Source: Fimbriimonadales bacterium
GTDB taxonomy: Bacteria; Armatimonadota; Fimbriimonadia; Fimbriimonadales; ATM1
Length of the DNA stretch: 10,275 bases
Direction of reading: 5' to 3'
NCBI GenBank assembly: GCA_025922995.1
Contig: JAICGT010000019.1
Location: 1 to 10,275 of the forward strand
A program made the position numbers and the translations under genes. Positions 1-6,819 of this stretch are shown in pieces. The notes beneath the pieces were generated by a model that was given only the letters and a program-made list of their open reading frames with translations, did no database searches and was not told the DNA's origin. Position 1 is the first letter of the stretch. Each line of letters starts with the position of its first letter.

Positions 1-19
1 ATTCTACCGTCGGTAGAAT
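1..19. repeat. 19-bp perfect palindrome overlapping a -10-like box
   Basis: ATTCTACCG and CGGTAGAAT form 9-bp perfect inverted arms around a single central T. The right arm contains the TAGAAT hexamer (14-19) that sits 6 nt before the GTG start at 26, and the left arm carries the same hexamer on the minus strand (1-6). It could be an operator for a dimeric repressor covering the promoter, or a pair of back-to-back -10 elements serving divergent genes. The sequence to the left is outside the window, so the two readings cannot be separated here. Confidence 0.5.
14..19 (+). promoter_or_regulatory. -10-like box TAGAAT, probably for a leaderless transcript
   Basis: TAGAAT ends 6 nt before the GTG at 26, so transcription would begin at or near the start codon. 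No Shine-Dalgarno is present in the short stretch between. The TAG at 14-16 is in frame with the gene and stops any upstream extension. The same hexamer and spacing occurs before the gene starting at 1469. The -35 region lies outside the window. Confidence 0.45.
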
Positions 20-25
20 CAAGGC

Positions 26-1459
26 GTGCGCCTGTCAACCTCGCGAGACGCCGATGCCGGAACTTGGACCATCGAAAACGAATTTCTGCGGATTTCGGCA
101 TCGGCCGGGCGCGGCCGAATCGTGTCATTGGTCGACAAGCGCGACGGGAAGGAAAAGTTGCAACAGGGAATCGGCTTCTGGCCAGCCGAGGAGTTGGAAT
201 CTACGGCGCTCGTCGCTCAGCAAGCAGACGACGAGCAGGCATGCCTGATTCTTTCGGGAACCGACTGGGACAGAAGGCTGACCTGGCATGCGTGGGTGTC
301 GCTTGCCCCCGGTGTCGCTTCGGTCGCCGTTCGGCTGTCGGTTTTCAATCGCGGGCTCTCACCGGCCGAGTGTTCGCCCCACATCTGCGTGTGGCCGGCC
401 GGCCCGATGGTGGTCTGTCCGGTTCGGCATGCGGCAGAAGCCTTCGATGTGAACGGAGCTCTCGGCGTGGTTGGCTCGACGTTCGGAAAACGAGAGTGGC
501 AACTCGGGCCGCACCAAACGGCAACGGTCGAGGCTCGCATCTTGCTGCACCCAGACCTCGAGCGGATCGATCATGCCTCCGAGCACGCCATCGCGATGAT
601 GGCCAACGACGAGCTCACGATTGCGACGGCCGAAGCGCGCCCGAACCACCTCCTCCTCGTCGGGGTCGAGGGCAGGACGTTCGACGTGAAGGTCGACGCC
701 GGGCCGACGGAGTTGTCGGTAACGTCCTTGGCATCGCTTCCCGGCGAGATCGAGGCGTTCCAATTGCGTGACAACAGGGGCAAGGTGATCTTGGATAGCC
801 GTGCAGAAGAACCAGGTCGAGAAGTCGTCGACGTTGCCCCGATTCCGTCGCTCGAAGCTGTGGTAGACGACCGGGCTGCGCTCATGTCTGCCGAGCGTCT
901 GCCGAGCGTCGCGTCCGCAGCAGCCTTCGCGCTCGGACTCCAGGCCATGAGAAGGCTGCGCTGGAGCGAAGCGGCCGAACGCTTCGAAGACGCAGCGATC
1001 CTGCGGGGCGACGACCCGTTGATTTGGTGGGCGAAGAACTGGTGCCTGCGCCAACTGAACGAGGACAACGAGCACGACTTGCCCAACGCACACTACTTGG
1101 CGCCGCTCGACCCGGTTCTGCGTGCCGACGCCTATCTCAGCGCTCCGGAAGACGCGAAACCCGAACCTCTGCTGGATGCTTGGGGCGCCGATCCGCAGCC
1201 GTTCTTGGAAGTGGCGGACTTGCTGCATGACGCAGGGTTGATCGAGGCTCGCGCGCGGTGGCTCGAGGAGGCTCGTCGGCGCGCGCCTTGCAAATTAATC
1301 GAGCTGCTCCTGGCGGCTGCTCACCTCGAACAAGGAAGGGAGCTAGCTGCTTCAGAGCACGTTCGTTTTAGCGCAACTGCCCCTGACTTGGTTGAAGCGC
1401 GGCGTCGTTCGGAAGTGGAAGGCTTGGCGAAGGTTCGCGCTCGCTTCACGCTGGGATAG
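26..1459 (+). CDS. DUF5107-like protein with mutarotase-like N-terminus and TPR-like C-terminus
   Basis: This 477-residue protein has no signal peptide or membrane segment and is probably cytoplasmic. Residues about 12-125 (starting WTIENEFLRI, then GRIVSLVDKRDGKE) resemble the galactose-mutarotase-like beta-sandwich at the start of DUF5107 and related carbohydrate-binding proteins. Residues about 298-346 (AAAFALGLQAMRRLRWSEAAERF and following) and 395-445 look like TPR-type helical pairs. The combination of a DUF5107-like domain and TPRs is known in much longer proteins of environmental bacteria, so this one is short for the type, and no catalytic residues can be assigned. The GTG at 26 is the first possible start because an in-frame TAG lies at 14-16. 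The stop at 1457-1459 overlaps the -10-like box of the next gene. A sugar- or glycoside-related role is inference from fold resemblance only. Confidence 0.72.
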   Translation: MRLSTSRDADAGTWTIENEFLRISASAGRGRIVSLVDKRDGKEKLQQGIGFWPAEELESTALVAQQADDEQACLILSGTDWDRRLTWHAWVSLAPGVASVAVRLSVFNRGLSPAECSPHICVWPAGPMVVCPVRHAAEAFDVNGALGVVGSTFGKREWQLGPHQTATVEARILLHPDLERIDHASEHAIAMMANDELTIATAEARPNHLLLVGVEGRTFDVKVDAGPTELSVTSLASLPGEIEAFQLRDNRGKVILDSRAEEPGREVVDVAPIPSLEAVVDDRAALMSAERLPSVASAAAFALGLQAMRRLRWSEAAERFEDAAILRGDDPLIWWAKNWCLRQLNEDNEHDLPNAHYLAPLDPVLRADAYLSAPEDAKPEPLLDAWGADPQPFLEVADLLHDAGLIEARARWLEEARRRAPCKLIELLLAAAHLEQGRELAASEHVRFSATAPDLVEARRRSEVEGLAKVRARFTLG

Positions 1460-1462
1460 AAT
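1457..1462 (+). promoter_or_regulatory. -10-like box TAGAAT before the response regulator
   Basis: TAGAAT begins with the TAG stop codon of the preceding gene and ends 6 nt before the ATG at 1469. This is the same hexamer and spacing as at 14-19. No Shine-Dalgarno is correctly placed before the ATG, consistent with leaderless translation. The -35 region is weak: TTCGCG at 1434-1439 gives a 17-nt spacer. Confidence 0.45.
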
Positions 1463-1468
1463 ATCGTC

Positions 1469-2125
1469 ATGGCGACCAAGATAAGCGTTGTAGTTGCGGA
1501 CGACGAAGCGGGGTATCGCAAAGCTTTGACGAGCGTGCTAGCGAGCGCGCCGGATATAGAGCTTGCCGGTGTGGCGATGAACGGACGAGAGGCCGCAGAC
1601 ATGGTGATGCAGCACAATGCCGACGTATTGCTCACCGACATCCAAATGCCGAAAATGAGCGGGTTGGAATGCCTGCGTGAGCTTACCAAGCGAAAACGCG
1701 ATACTGCGGTTGTGATTCTTACCGTTCATGAAGACGACCAAAACGTTTTCGAAGCGGTGCGATCGGGAGCCATTTCGTACCTTCTAAAAACAAGCACACC
1801 AAAAGAGGTAATCGATGCCATCCGACGCGCGCACAACGGTGAAACGACGCTAACGCCGGCGATTGCTTCGCGGGTGATTTCCGAATTTCGCAGACAGAAG
1901 GAAGACGACGACGTCGATGACGAGCACCTGTATGAACTGAGCGAGAGAGAGCAGGAAATTCTGGAATTCATTTCAAGGGGATTTCGAAATAAGGAAATTG
2001 CGACCAAGATCGGTTTGGCTGAAAAGACCATTAAGAACCACGTTAGCGGCATCTTAAAAGCCCTGCAAGTTAATAGCCGCACCGAAGCGGCAATGAAAGC
2101 GCTAAGAGAAAAACTCGTCGGTTAG
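1469..2125 (+). CDS. NarL/FixJ-type response regulator (REC + LuxR HTH)
   Basis: This 218-residue protein is a typical two-domain transcriptional regulator. The receiver domain (about 4-122) has the acidic pair Asp11-Asp12, phospho-acceptor Asp57 in LLTDIQMP, the switch Thr85 and Lys107 in YLLKT, so it should be phosphorylatable. A charged linker (about 143-152, rich in Asp) leads to the LuxR-type helix-turn-helix (about 155-215), with LSEREQEILEFISRG and the recognition-helix region EIATKIGLAEKTIKNHV. Length is normal for the family. No histidine kinase is adjacent, so the partner is encoded elsewhere. The 3' half, especially around 1980-2050, is visibly more AT-rich than neighbouring genes. 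The stop lies only 2 bp from the stop of the convergent DinB-like gene. Target genes cannot be inferred. Confidence 0.95.
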   Translation: MATKISVVVADDEAGYRKALTSVLASAPDIELAGVAMNGREAADMVMQHNADVLLTDIQMPKMSGLECLRELTKRKRDTAVVILTVHEDDQNVFEAVRSGAISYLLKTSTPKEVIDAIRRAHNGETTLTPAIASRVISEFRRQKEDDDVDDEHLYELSEREQEILEFISRGFRNKEIATKIGLAEKTIKNHVSGILKALQVNSRTEAAMKALREKLVG

Positions 2126-2127
2126 CG

Positions 2128-2577
2128 CTACTTGGAAAGTTCTTTTAGAAGCGAAATCTGACCCAGGTGGTACGCCGTGTGCACTGCTATAGCGAGCAAC
2201 GTCTTGCACGCCACCGTATCGTTTTTCATGGAGTGTTCGAACGGGTGAGCGTTTGCGATTTCGTAAGCTTCTTCGACGGTCTCCACCAGGCCGAGTCGAA
2301 TCTCGGGCCATTCGGCTGCGCTGGGAACTCGCCAATCTTCAATCATCGCGGGCTTTTTTATTCCGCGCAGTTTCGCAAGCCAAATGCGGTTCCAATAAAC
2401 GGCGTGCATCGCATTCGTAGCTATCGTGTATGGCGCGCCCGGGTGCTGTGACGTCGCCGCTTGGAGCCTTATGCGGGCGGTCGCCTGTTTTGGGCCGTGG
2501 AAATCCTCTCCCTGCAATACCTGACGCAGGGCTTCGGCGGCTGTTGCCGCGTCTAGATGCTTGTTTTCTTTCTGCAA
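2128..2577 (-). CDS. DinB/YfiT-superfamily putative metal-binding protein
   Basis: This 149-residue protein fits the DinB-like four-helix bundle in length and motif layout. The expected metal-binding histidines are visible: one in NAMHAVYWNR in the first half, and an HxxxH pair in IAVHTAYHLGQISLL near the C-terminus. Family members bind Ni, Zn or Fe, and some act as thiol-dependent transferases (bacillithiol or mycothiol), but most are uncharacterised, so no substrate is assigned. There is no signal peptide, so it is probably cytoplasmic. The start is a TTG at 2577, supported by GGAG (2584-2587) 6 nt upstream inside the end of the preceding gene. It begins 3 nt after that gene's stop, which suggests co-transcription and possibly translational coupling. 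It is unrelated to DNA polymerase IV, which shares the DinB name. Confidence 0.85.
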   Translation of the reverse strand: MQKENKHLDAATAAEALRQVLQGEDFHGPKQATARIRLQAATSQHPGAPYTIATNAMHAVYWNRIWLAKLRGIKKPAMIEDWRVPSAAEWPEIRLGLVETVEEAYEIANAHPFEHSMKNDTVACKTLLAIAVHTAYHLGQISLLKELSK

Positions 2578-2580
2578 TGC

Positions 2581-4434
2581 CTACTCCGGCCTAGGAAGCC
2601 CGAAAGCTTCCAAAGTGTCTAACATCATCTTGCGTCGAGCACCGGCGTCGTCGGGGATGGCGAGCGGCCTGCCCCGGCAGTCGACGATCAGGCCGACTAG
2701 CCCGGCTTCGAGCTTCGTGCTGCCTTGCGACGTCGTCGACGCCACAATGCGCTTTCCTTTTCCGGCGCCGACATCGAAACCTCGGCTGGGGTCGATCGAT
2801 ACTTCCGGTGTCGTAGCCGGATCCCACGGAACAACCTTCAACTCGCCGCAAGCTACCGAAACGTCGAGCCCCGTGCCCGTTAACCGCAAGCAAGGCTCTC
2901 CGGCCTTGCCGGTGCCTGCCGGCGCGATGCATGTGCCGATTCGCACGAGGCAGTCGCGCTCGAAAACTTCGGCTGCGGCTGCAGGCTGGTGCTCGGAGAG
3001 CACGCCGAGGTGCGGCATCATAAAGATCGAGTCGACCGTAAGGATCGTGATGCCTTCGGGGGCGTACGCGTCAATCATCATGAGCGCGCTCTGGCGGCGA
3101 TCCGGCGCGTGGCTGAGAACCCCGCCCGAGCCGATGATCATATCTAGGTCCATCATTTTGACGAGCGTTTGACCGCCTGCTTCCTGCGAGACGGCCTCGC
3201 CGATGGTTCGCTGCGTTTGCATTCCGACCAAGCCGCGCGCTAAGGACTTGTGGTGCAAGAATGCGAGCCTCAGCGCCTCTCTTGCGACGGCGTGCTCGAT
3301 CAATAAATCTTCGTAGGTTTGCGGGATGGTTGTCGGACGGATCATCTTGTTGCGCAGTCGGTTTCGCAAATCGAATTCGTCCATTTCAAACGGCAGCCAA
3401 CGCGCAATATTCGAAGTTCCCGCTTCTTTCAGCACGTTGCAGATGGAATAGCTCATGCCTAAATTCGCCGAAACGGTTCGGTTGAAAATGCCGCCGAAGA
3501 CCGAAAATACGTCGGTGGTTGCGCCGCCGATATCCACGCCGAGGATATTGATGTTGCGGTTTCTCGCGAAACTTTCCATCAACTTGCCCACGGCGTTGGG
3601 AGTCGCCATGATTTCCTCGCTCGTCCAGTCAAGCAAATTGTTGTATCCGGGCGCCTGCTGCATCACGTGCTCTAGGAACAGCTCATGAATTTCTTCACGC
3701 GCAGGGCCTAGGTTTTCCTTGTCGAGCGTAGGTCGGATGTTGTCGACGACATGGACCTCGATAGACGGCCCGACTTCTCGCTTCACGTCCTCGCGCGCTT
3801 CTTTGTTTCCCGCGAAAATAACCGGCAGCTTCATGTCTCCGAATCTCGGTTTCGGGTCGGCCCTTCGAATGACTAAAGCCATGTTGACCAGGTGGTCTTT
3901 CGTGCCGCCGTCGGTGCCGCCGGACATGAGAATGATGTCCGGTCGCAGTTGTCGCAGCCTCTCGACTTTTTGAAAGTCCTTCCGGCCGTCGTCCACGGCG
4001 AGCGTGTCCATCAAAATCGCGCCGGCTCCCAGGGCCGCCCTTTCGGCACTCTCCGCGCTCATCGTTTTCACGACGCCGGCCACCATCATCTGGAGGCCGC
4101 CACCGGCAGACGATGTGCTCAGATAGAGGTCTGAGCCTTGGTCGGGATCGTTTTGCTGGTCCACAATGTGCCCGCCCTTCAAGAACCGCCACACTTTACC
4201 GTCCTTCAGAAGAGTGCGTTTCGCGCCGAGTGACGCTTCGGTGATTTCTTCGAGTTCGCGGACGGCGTTGAGGACTCCGACGGTGACGTCCTCGAAGGGT
4301 TTTTCGACGGTCGTCGGCGCTTCGCCGCGTGCCATAAGGCGATATTCGCCCGACGCGGTCTTTTCTATTAGTATTGCTTTGGTGGTCGTGGACCCACAGT
4401 CCGTGGCGACGATTCGATGGATGTCAGCGGCCAA
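2581..4434 (-). CDS. GlmL/MutL-family (glutamate mutase L-like) ASKHA protein
   Basis: This 617-residue protein matches the GlmL/MutL family of the actin/Hsp70/sugar-kinase ATPase superfamily. Nucleotide-binding motifs are visible: phosphate-1 DCGSTTTKA (12-20), SSAGGGLQMMVAG (108-120), SGGTDGGTKD (171-180), phosphate-2 GVDIGGATTDVFS (299-311) and the adenosine-type IGSGGVLSHAP (434-444). A second small domain ends with GLIVDCRGRPL (581-591). In clostridia, homologues lie beside coenzyme-B12-dependent glutamate mutase or ornithine aminomutase genes and are suspected reactivating chaperones, but the function is unproven. No mutase subunit lies in this window, so the client is unknown. This is not the DNA mismatch-repair MutL. 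The start is a TTG at 4434, preceded by AAGGGAG with a 9-nt spacer. The DinB-like gene follows after 3 nt. Confidence 0.88.
   Translation of the reverse strand: MAADIHRIVATDCGSTTTKAILIEKTASGEYRLMARGEAPTTVEKPFEDVTVGVLNAVRELEEITEASLGAKRTLLKDGKVWRFLKGGHIVDQQNDPDQGSDLYLSTSSAGGGLQMMVAGVVKTMSAESAERAALGAGAILMDTLAVDDGRKDFQKVERLRQLRPDIILMSGGTDGGTKDHLVNMALVIRRADPKPRFGDMKLPVIFAGNKEAREDVKREVGPSIEVHVVDNIRPTLDKENLGPAREEIHELFLEHVMQQAPGYNNLLDWTSEEIMATPNAVGKLMESFARNRNINILGVDIGGATTDVFSVFGGIFNRTVSANLGMSYSICNVLKEAGTSNIARWLPFEMDEFDLRNRLRNKMIRPTTIPQTYEDLLIEHAVAREALRLAFLHHKSLARGLVGMQTQRTIGEAVSQEAGGQTLVKMMDLDMIIGSGGVLSHAPDRRQSALMMIDAYAPEGITILTVDSIFMMPHLGVLSEHQPAAAAEVFERDCLVRIGTCIAPAGTGKAGEPCLRLTGTGLDVSVACGELKVVPWDPATTPEVSIDPSRGFDVGAGKGKRIVASTTSQGSTKLEAGLVGLIVDCRGRPLAIPDDAGARRKMMLDTLEAFGLPRPE
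2584..2587 (-). promoter_or_regulatory. Shine-Dalgarno GGAG supporting the TTG start of the DinB-like gene
   Basis: GGAG lies 6 nt upstream of the TTG at 2577, inside the final codons of the upstream gene. No ATG or GTG alternative lies between that gene's stop and the TTG, so this site decides the start. Confidence 0.6.
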
Positions 4435-4443
4435 AAATATCTA

Positions 4444-4450
4444 CTCCCTT
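4444..4450 (-). promoter_or_regulatory. Shine-Dalgarno AAGGGAG for the GlmL/MutL-like gene
   Basis: AAGGGAG on the minus strand ends 9 nt before the TTG at 4434. It supports this non-ATG start, since the DCGSTTTK motif begins only 12 residues in and any later start would damage the fold. Confidence 0.6.
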
Positions 4451-4460
4451 GTAGGTGACA

Positions 4461-4484
4461 GCCCCGAGCGAATTCGCTCGGGGC
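4461..4484. terminator. 24-bp perfect palindrome, candidate terminator or 5'-leader hairpin
   Basis: GCCCCGAGCGAA is followed directly by its exact reverse complement, so RNA from either strand could form a strong GC-rich stem. It lies 44 bp after the stop of the copper-oxidase gene and 26 bp before the start of the GlmL/MutL-like gene, both on the minus strand. No T-run follows on either strand, so it is not a classical intrinsic terminator. A weak TACAAT box on the minus strand (4494-4499) would start a transcript just before the palindrome, in which case the hairpin would cap the 5' leader of the downstream mRNA. Confidence 0.5.
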
Positions 4485-4528
4485 GCTAATCCCATTGTAC
4501 CGGACGGGCGGTGGGCGCGAGCGCGACG

Positions 4529-6640
4529 CTAGCGCACGCCGAACTCGGCCACGTCGATGAAAACGCGAGGCGTAGACAACGCCGGAGCGGTCTGCCTGAA
4601 CTCGAGTTTCGCGGCAATTTTGCCCGACGGACTCACGAAGTTCGTGTTGTTGGCGACGATTTCGTAGTTTTTCTCGACGCCGTTAACGCTGCGCGTGTCG
4701 GTGAGGACCCAGGCGTTCGTCGTGTGATCCTTGAAGAACACTTTCATCTGGCCGTCGCCCAGGACTTTCAGCTGCGTAGAGAACCGCACTTTCGCGGGCG
4801 AAGCGTTCGTTGCGTTCCCTTCGAACTCGAGTTCGACCCGCGGGCCGTTCAGCCAAGGGCCGTAGAACACCGCCGAACCGAGGTACGCGTTCTCGCCAAG
4901 CAAAAGCTCCGCCGGCTCTGACCAATTGATCGCGCTCGGTGAACTACCTCGGGCGATCCTTCCGCCCGTGACGAAAATCTGCTCGAAGTCCTTCACTTGA
5001 ATCCATTTGCAGACACTCGGGATGCCTTTGATTCGGGTCTCGCCGGGAGTTCCGTCGTCCGTCGCATCCACGGCAAAGAGCATGTAGTAGCCGGGCGTCA
5101 CCAGGCGCGACGAAGCCGGCGCGCTAACGCGATATGTGTTGCCCGATAGGTGAACGAAGTCCAGCTCGTAAACCTCTTGGCGCTCGTTGAAAGCGTGGGT
5201 TACCGCGCCTGGGGAAATCATCATCAATCGCGTTATCGGCTCGTTACTCGTCGCGTTGGGCGACATGGTGACGTTGAACGTGTCGCCGTAGCCGACCGTT
5301 GCCGGAACGTCCGAAAGTGTGGGCCTGCGGGTTATCCAGTCTGCTCGCCCACCATAGGGCGGAGAGTAGATTTGCGGCACCTTTTGCCACTCGAATCCGG
5401 TCCCTGGAGCGGCCCCTTCAGGCTCGCCGCCTGCCGTCATCACGCGTGCGTCCGGCATCAGCAGCGCAGTCGAGTGATAGCCACGCGGGATTTCTCGCTC
5501 CGACATTGCCATGAGTTTCCAGGGGCGAGTAGCGCGGTCGTTTGCGAAGGGGTTCCATAGCTCGGGAGCCCTCCGTGGCAGAGCCTCGGCAAGGTACGGA
5601 GTCCCGTTGGTTCCGAAGCGGTCCGTCCCGCCGAACGCGATCACGTCGCGGGTGGGCAGAGCCACGAGCGTGTGACACTGGCGTGTGTAATTCATGGGTT
5701 GCGCGGCTGTCCAGACCGGGGGGTCGTCGTAGAGGTTTGCGAACAACGCAGAATTCGAAGACAGGGTCGACTCGCCGGTTTTAGAGCCGCCGGACATTAC
5801 GACGATGGCTTCGCGGTTCCCTTTGTCGTTCTTCGCGTTGATCATGACGGCACTGGGGTATTGGCGGCGCACGTTCATGTCTTGGTTCGACAAAACCCCG
5901 TAGCTCGAAAGCTGGAGGGTTGCAAGGTTGAGCTTCTTGTTCGCGTTGGGTGTCTCGTCAGACTTGCCGCGATTTGCGAGGAACATGTTCCCGTCTTTGG
6001 GATCGACAAACCAGAACGGATAATACGAGTCCACGGTGGGGTACGTCGGCAGTGCGGCGTGGTAGTCCTTGAGTGGAGTGTTGAGCCAAGGCACGTCGAC
6101 AACCCAGAGGTCGGGAATATAGCTTGGTGAGTGCGTTGGGCCGCCGATTCCCGTGGTAACCAGAACACGGCGATCGGGAAGGTAGGTCACAGTCGGATAC
6201 CAGCGAAGCTGGGTCATCAGGTTTGTGCCCGTGATCCATTCGTTGTTCGGGTTCCGCCAATCGAATACGTTGATGCGGTCGTCCCCGTAGCCGTTCTCGA
6301 TTTTGTGGCCGCCTGCCGCAAACAGCCTGCCGTCTTCCAACATGGTGAAGCCTACACAGAACAGGTTGGTCGTGGTATTCGCCGCTCCGCCAACGCTGAA
6401 CACGTTGTAGGCGTGATTCGTCGCGGGCGAGACCACCGTGAGTCGAGGGGTGTCCGGCAGCGGCTGTCCGAACGAATATGAGCTGTTCCAGAGGAGCATG
6501 CGCTCGTCGGGAAGCAATACGAGGTGGATGGCCCGTACGTAGTAGCCGTTTGGCCAGTTGATTTCCGACCAAGTTCCCAAAGCCTGGCCAAACATGCTGG
6601 CCGAGAGAGCCGACAAGGCAATGACAGCAGTTCTTTTCAC
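4529..6640 (-). CDS. Secreted galactose oxidase/glyoxal oxidase-like copper-radical oxidase
   Basis: With the GTG start at 6640 this is a 703-residue exported protein. The signal peptide begins KRTAVIALSALSASMFGQA, with likely cleavage near residues 18-20. Kelch-type propeller blades follow (about 30-430), then the DUF1929 immunoglobulin-like domain (about 436-548), then a beta-rich C-terminal part (about 555-703) of unknown role. The metalloradical site is complete: Cys95 (NLFCVGF) and Tyr148 (RWYPT) for the thioether cofactor, Tyr388-His389 (RGYHST) and His482 (VTHAFN) as copper ligands. The Tyr388-His482 spacing of 94 matches, as I recall, fungal glyoxal oxidase. The family oxidises primary alcohols or aldehydes using O2 and releases H2O2; the substrate here is unknown. 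A start at 6682 is possible, but GGGAG 8 nt before the GTG and the signal peptide favour 6640. Confidence 0.88.
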   Translation of the reverse strand: MKRTAVIALSALSASMFGQALGTWSEINWPNGYYVRAIHLVLLPDERMLLWNSSYSFGQPLPDTPRLTVVSPATNHAYNVFSVGGAANTTTNLFCVGFTMLEDGRLFAAGGHKIENGYGDDRINVFDWRNPNNEWITGTNLMTQLRWYPTVTYLPDRRVLVTTGIGGPTHSPSYIPDLWVVDVPWLNTPLKDYHAALPTYPTVDSYYPFWFVDPKDGNMFLANRGKSDETPNANKKLNLATLQLSSYGVLSNQDMNVRRQYPSAVMINAKNDKGNREAIVVMSGGSKTGESTLSSNSALFANLYDDPPVWTAAQPMNYTRQCHTLVALPTRDVIAFGGTDRFGTNGTPYLAEALPRRAPELWNPFANDRATRPWKLMAMSEREIPRGYHSTALLMPDARVMTAGGEPEGAAPGTGFEWQKVPQIYSPPYGGRADWITRRPTLSDVPATVGYGDTFNVTMSPNATSNEPITRLMMISPGAVTHAFNERQEVYELDFVHLSGNTYRVSAPASSRLVTPGYYMLFAVDATDDGTPGETRIKGIPSVCKWIQVKDFEQIFVTGGRIARGSSPSAINWSEPAELLLGENAYLGSAVFYGPWLNGPRVELEFEGNATNASPAKVRFSTQLKVLGDGQMKVFFKDHTTNAWVLTDTRSVNGVEKNYEIVANNTNFVSPSGKIAAKLEFRQTAPALSTPRVFIDVAEFGVR

Positions 6641-6648
6641 TTTAATTT

Positions 6649-6653
6649 CTCCC
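6649..6653 (-). promoter_or_regulatory. Shine-Dalgarno GGGAG fixing the GTG start of the copper oxidase
   Basis: GGGAG on the minus strand sits 8 nt before the GTG at 6640 and inside any longer reading from 6682. Starting at the GTG places Lys-Arg and a hydrophobic stretch at the N-terminus, as expected of a signal peptide. The ATG at 6682 would add 14 residues with no visible function. Confidence 0.65.
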
Positions 6654-6720
6654 ACCAATGAACCACCGGCCTGGCGGTCCATAAGTAACGCGACGACTAA
6701 TTTGGCGCGTAGGTTCCTAG

Positions 6721-6726
6721 ACTATA
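6721..6726 (-). promoter_or_regulatory. Extended -10-like box for the copper-oxidase gene
   Basis: The minus strand reads TGGTATAGT, an extended -10 pattern (TG-n-TATAGT), about 80 bp upstream of the GTG at 6640. No good -35 hexamer is seen at 16-18 nt. This is pattern recognition only. It lies in the 179-bp intergenic region between the divergent copper-oxidase and PagL-like genes. Confidence 0.35.
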
Positions 6727-6802
6727 CCATCGTAACGAGATCTACCGCTAAAACTCCCGGGATTTGTGAGATTCGCGGTTCTTGCGGGCGAAGGTTGTCG
6801 TG

Positions 6803-6808
6803 TAAAAT
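6803..6808 (+). promoter_or_regulatory. Possible -10 box TAAAAT for the PagL-like gene
   Basis: TAAAAT ends 11 nt before the ATG at 6820. If it is the real -10 element, the transcript would start after the alternative GTG at 6766 and leave only a very short leader. The -35 match is poor (TTCTTG at 6779-6784 with an 18-nt spacer). Confidence 0.3.
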
Positions 6809-6819
6809 CGGCGGGTCAC

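Noticed and set aside
64..771. A 235-codon open frame on the plus strand and a 289-codon minus-strand frame (359-1228) over the first gene
   Set aside because: Both are Arg/Pro/Ala-rich shadows of the gene at 26-1459, whose own translation shows domain-like structure.
2128..2577. DNA polymerase IV (DinB)
   Set aside because: The protein is only 149 residues with a four-helix-bundle His pattern; the DinB-like superfamily name is unrelated to polymerase IV.
2561..3172. A 203-codon plus-strand frame opposite the GlmL/MutL-like gene
   Set aside because: Low-complexity Ser/Pro/Arg composition and no domain; the opposite strand carries conserved ATPase-fold motifs.
2581..4434. DNA mismatch-repair MutL
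   Set aside because: The motifs are those of the ASKHA fold, not of the GHKL ATPase; only the family nickname is shared.
6682..6684. ATG-initiated longer form of the copper oxidase (start at 6682)
   Set aside because: It would place the Shine-Dalgarno inside the gene and bury the signal peptide behind 14 polar residues; the GTG at 6640 fits better.
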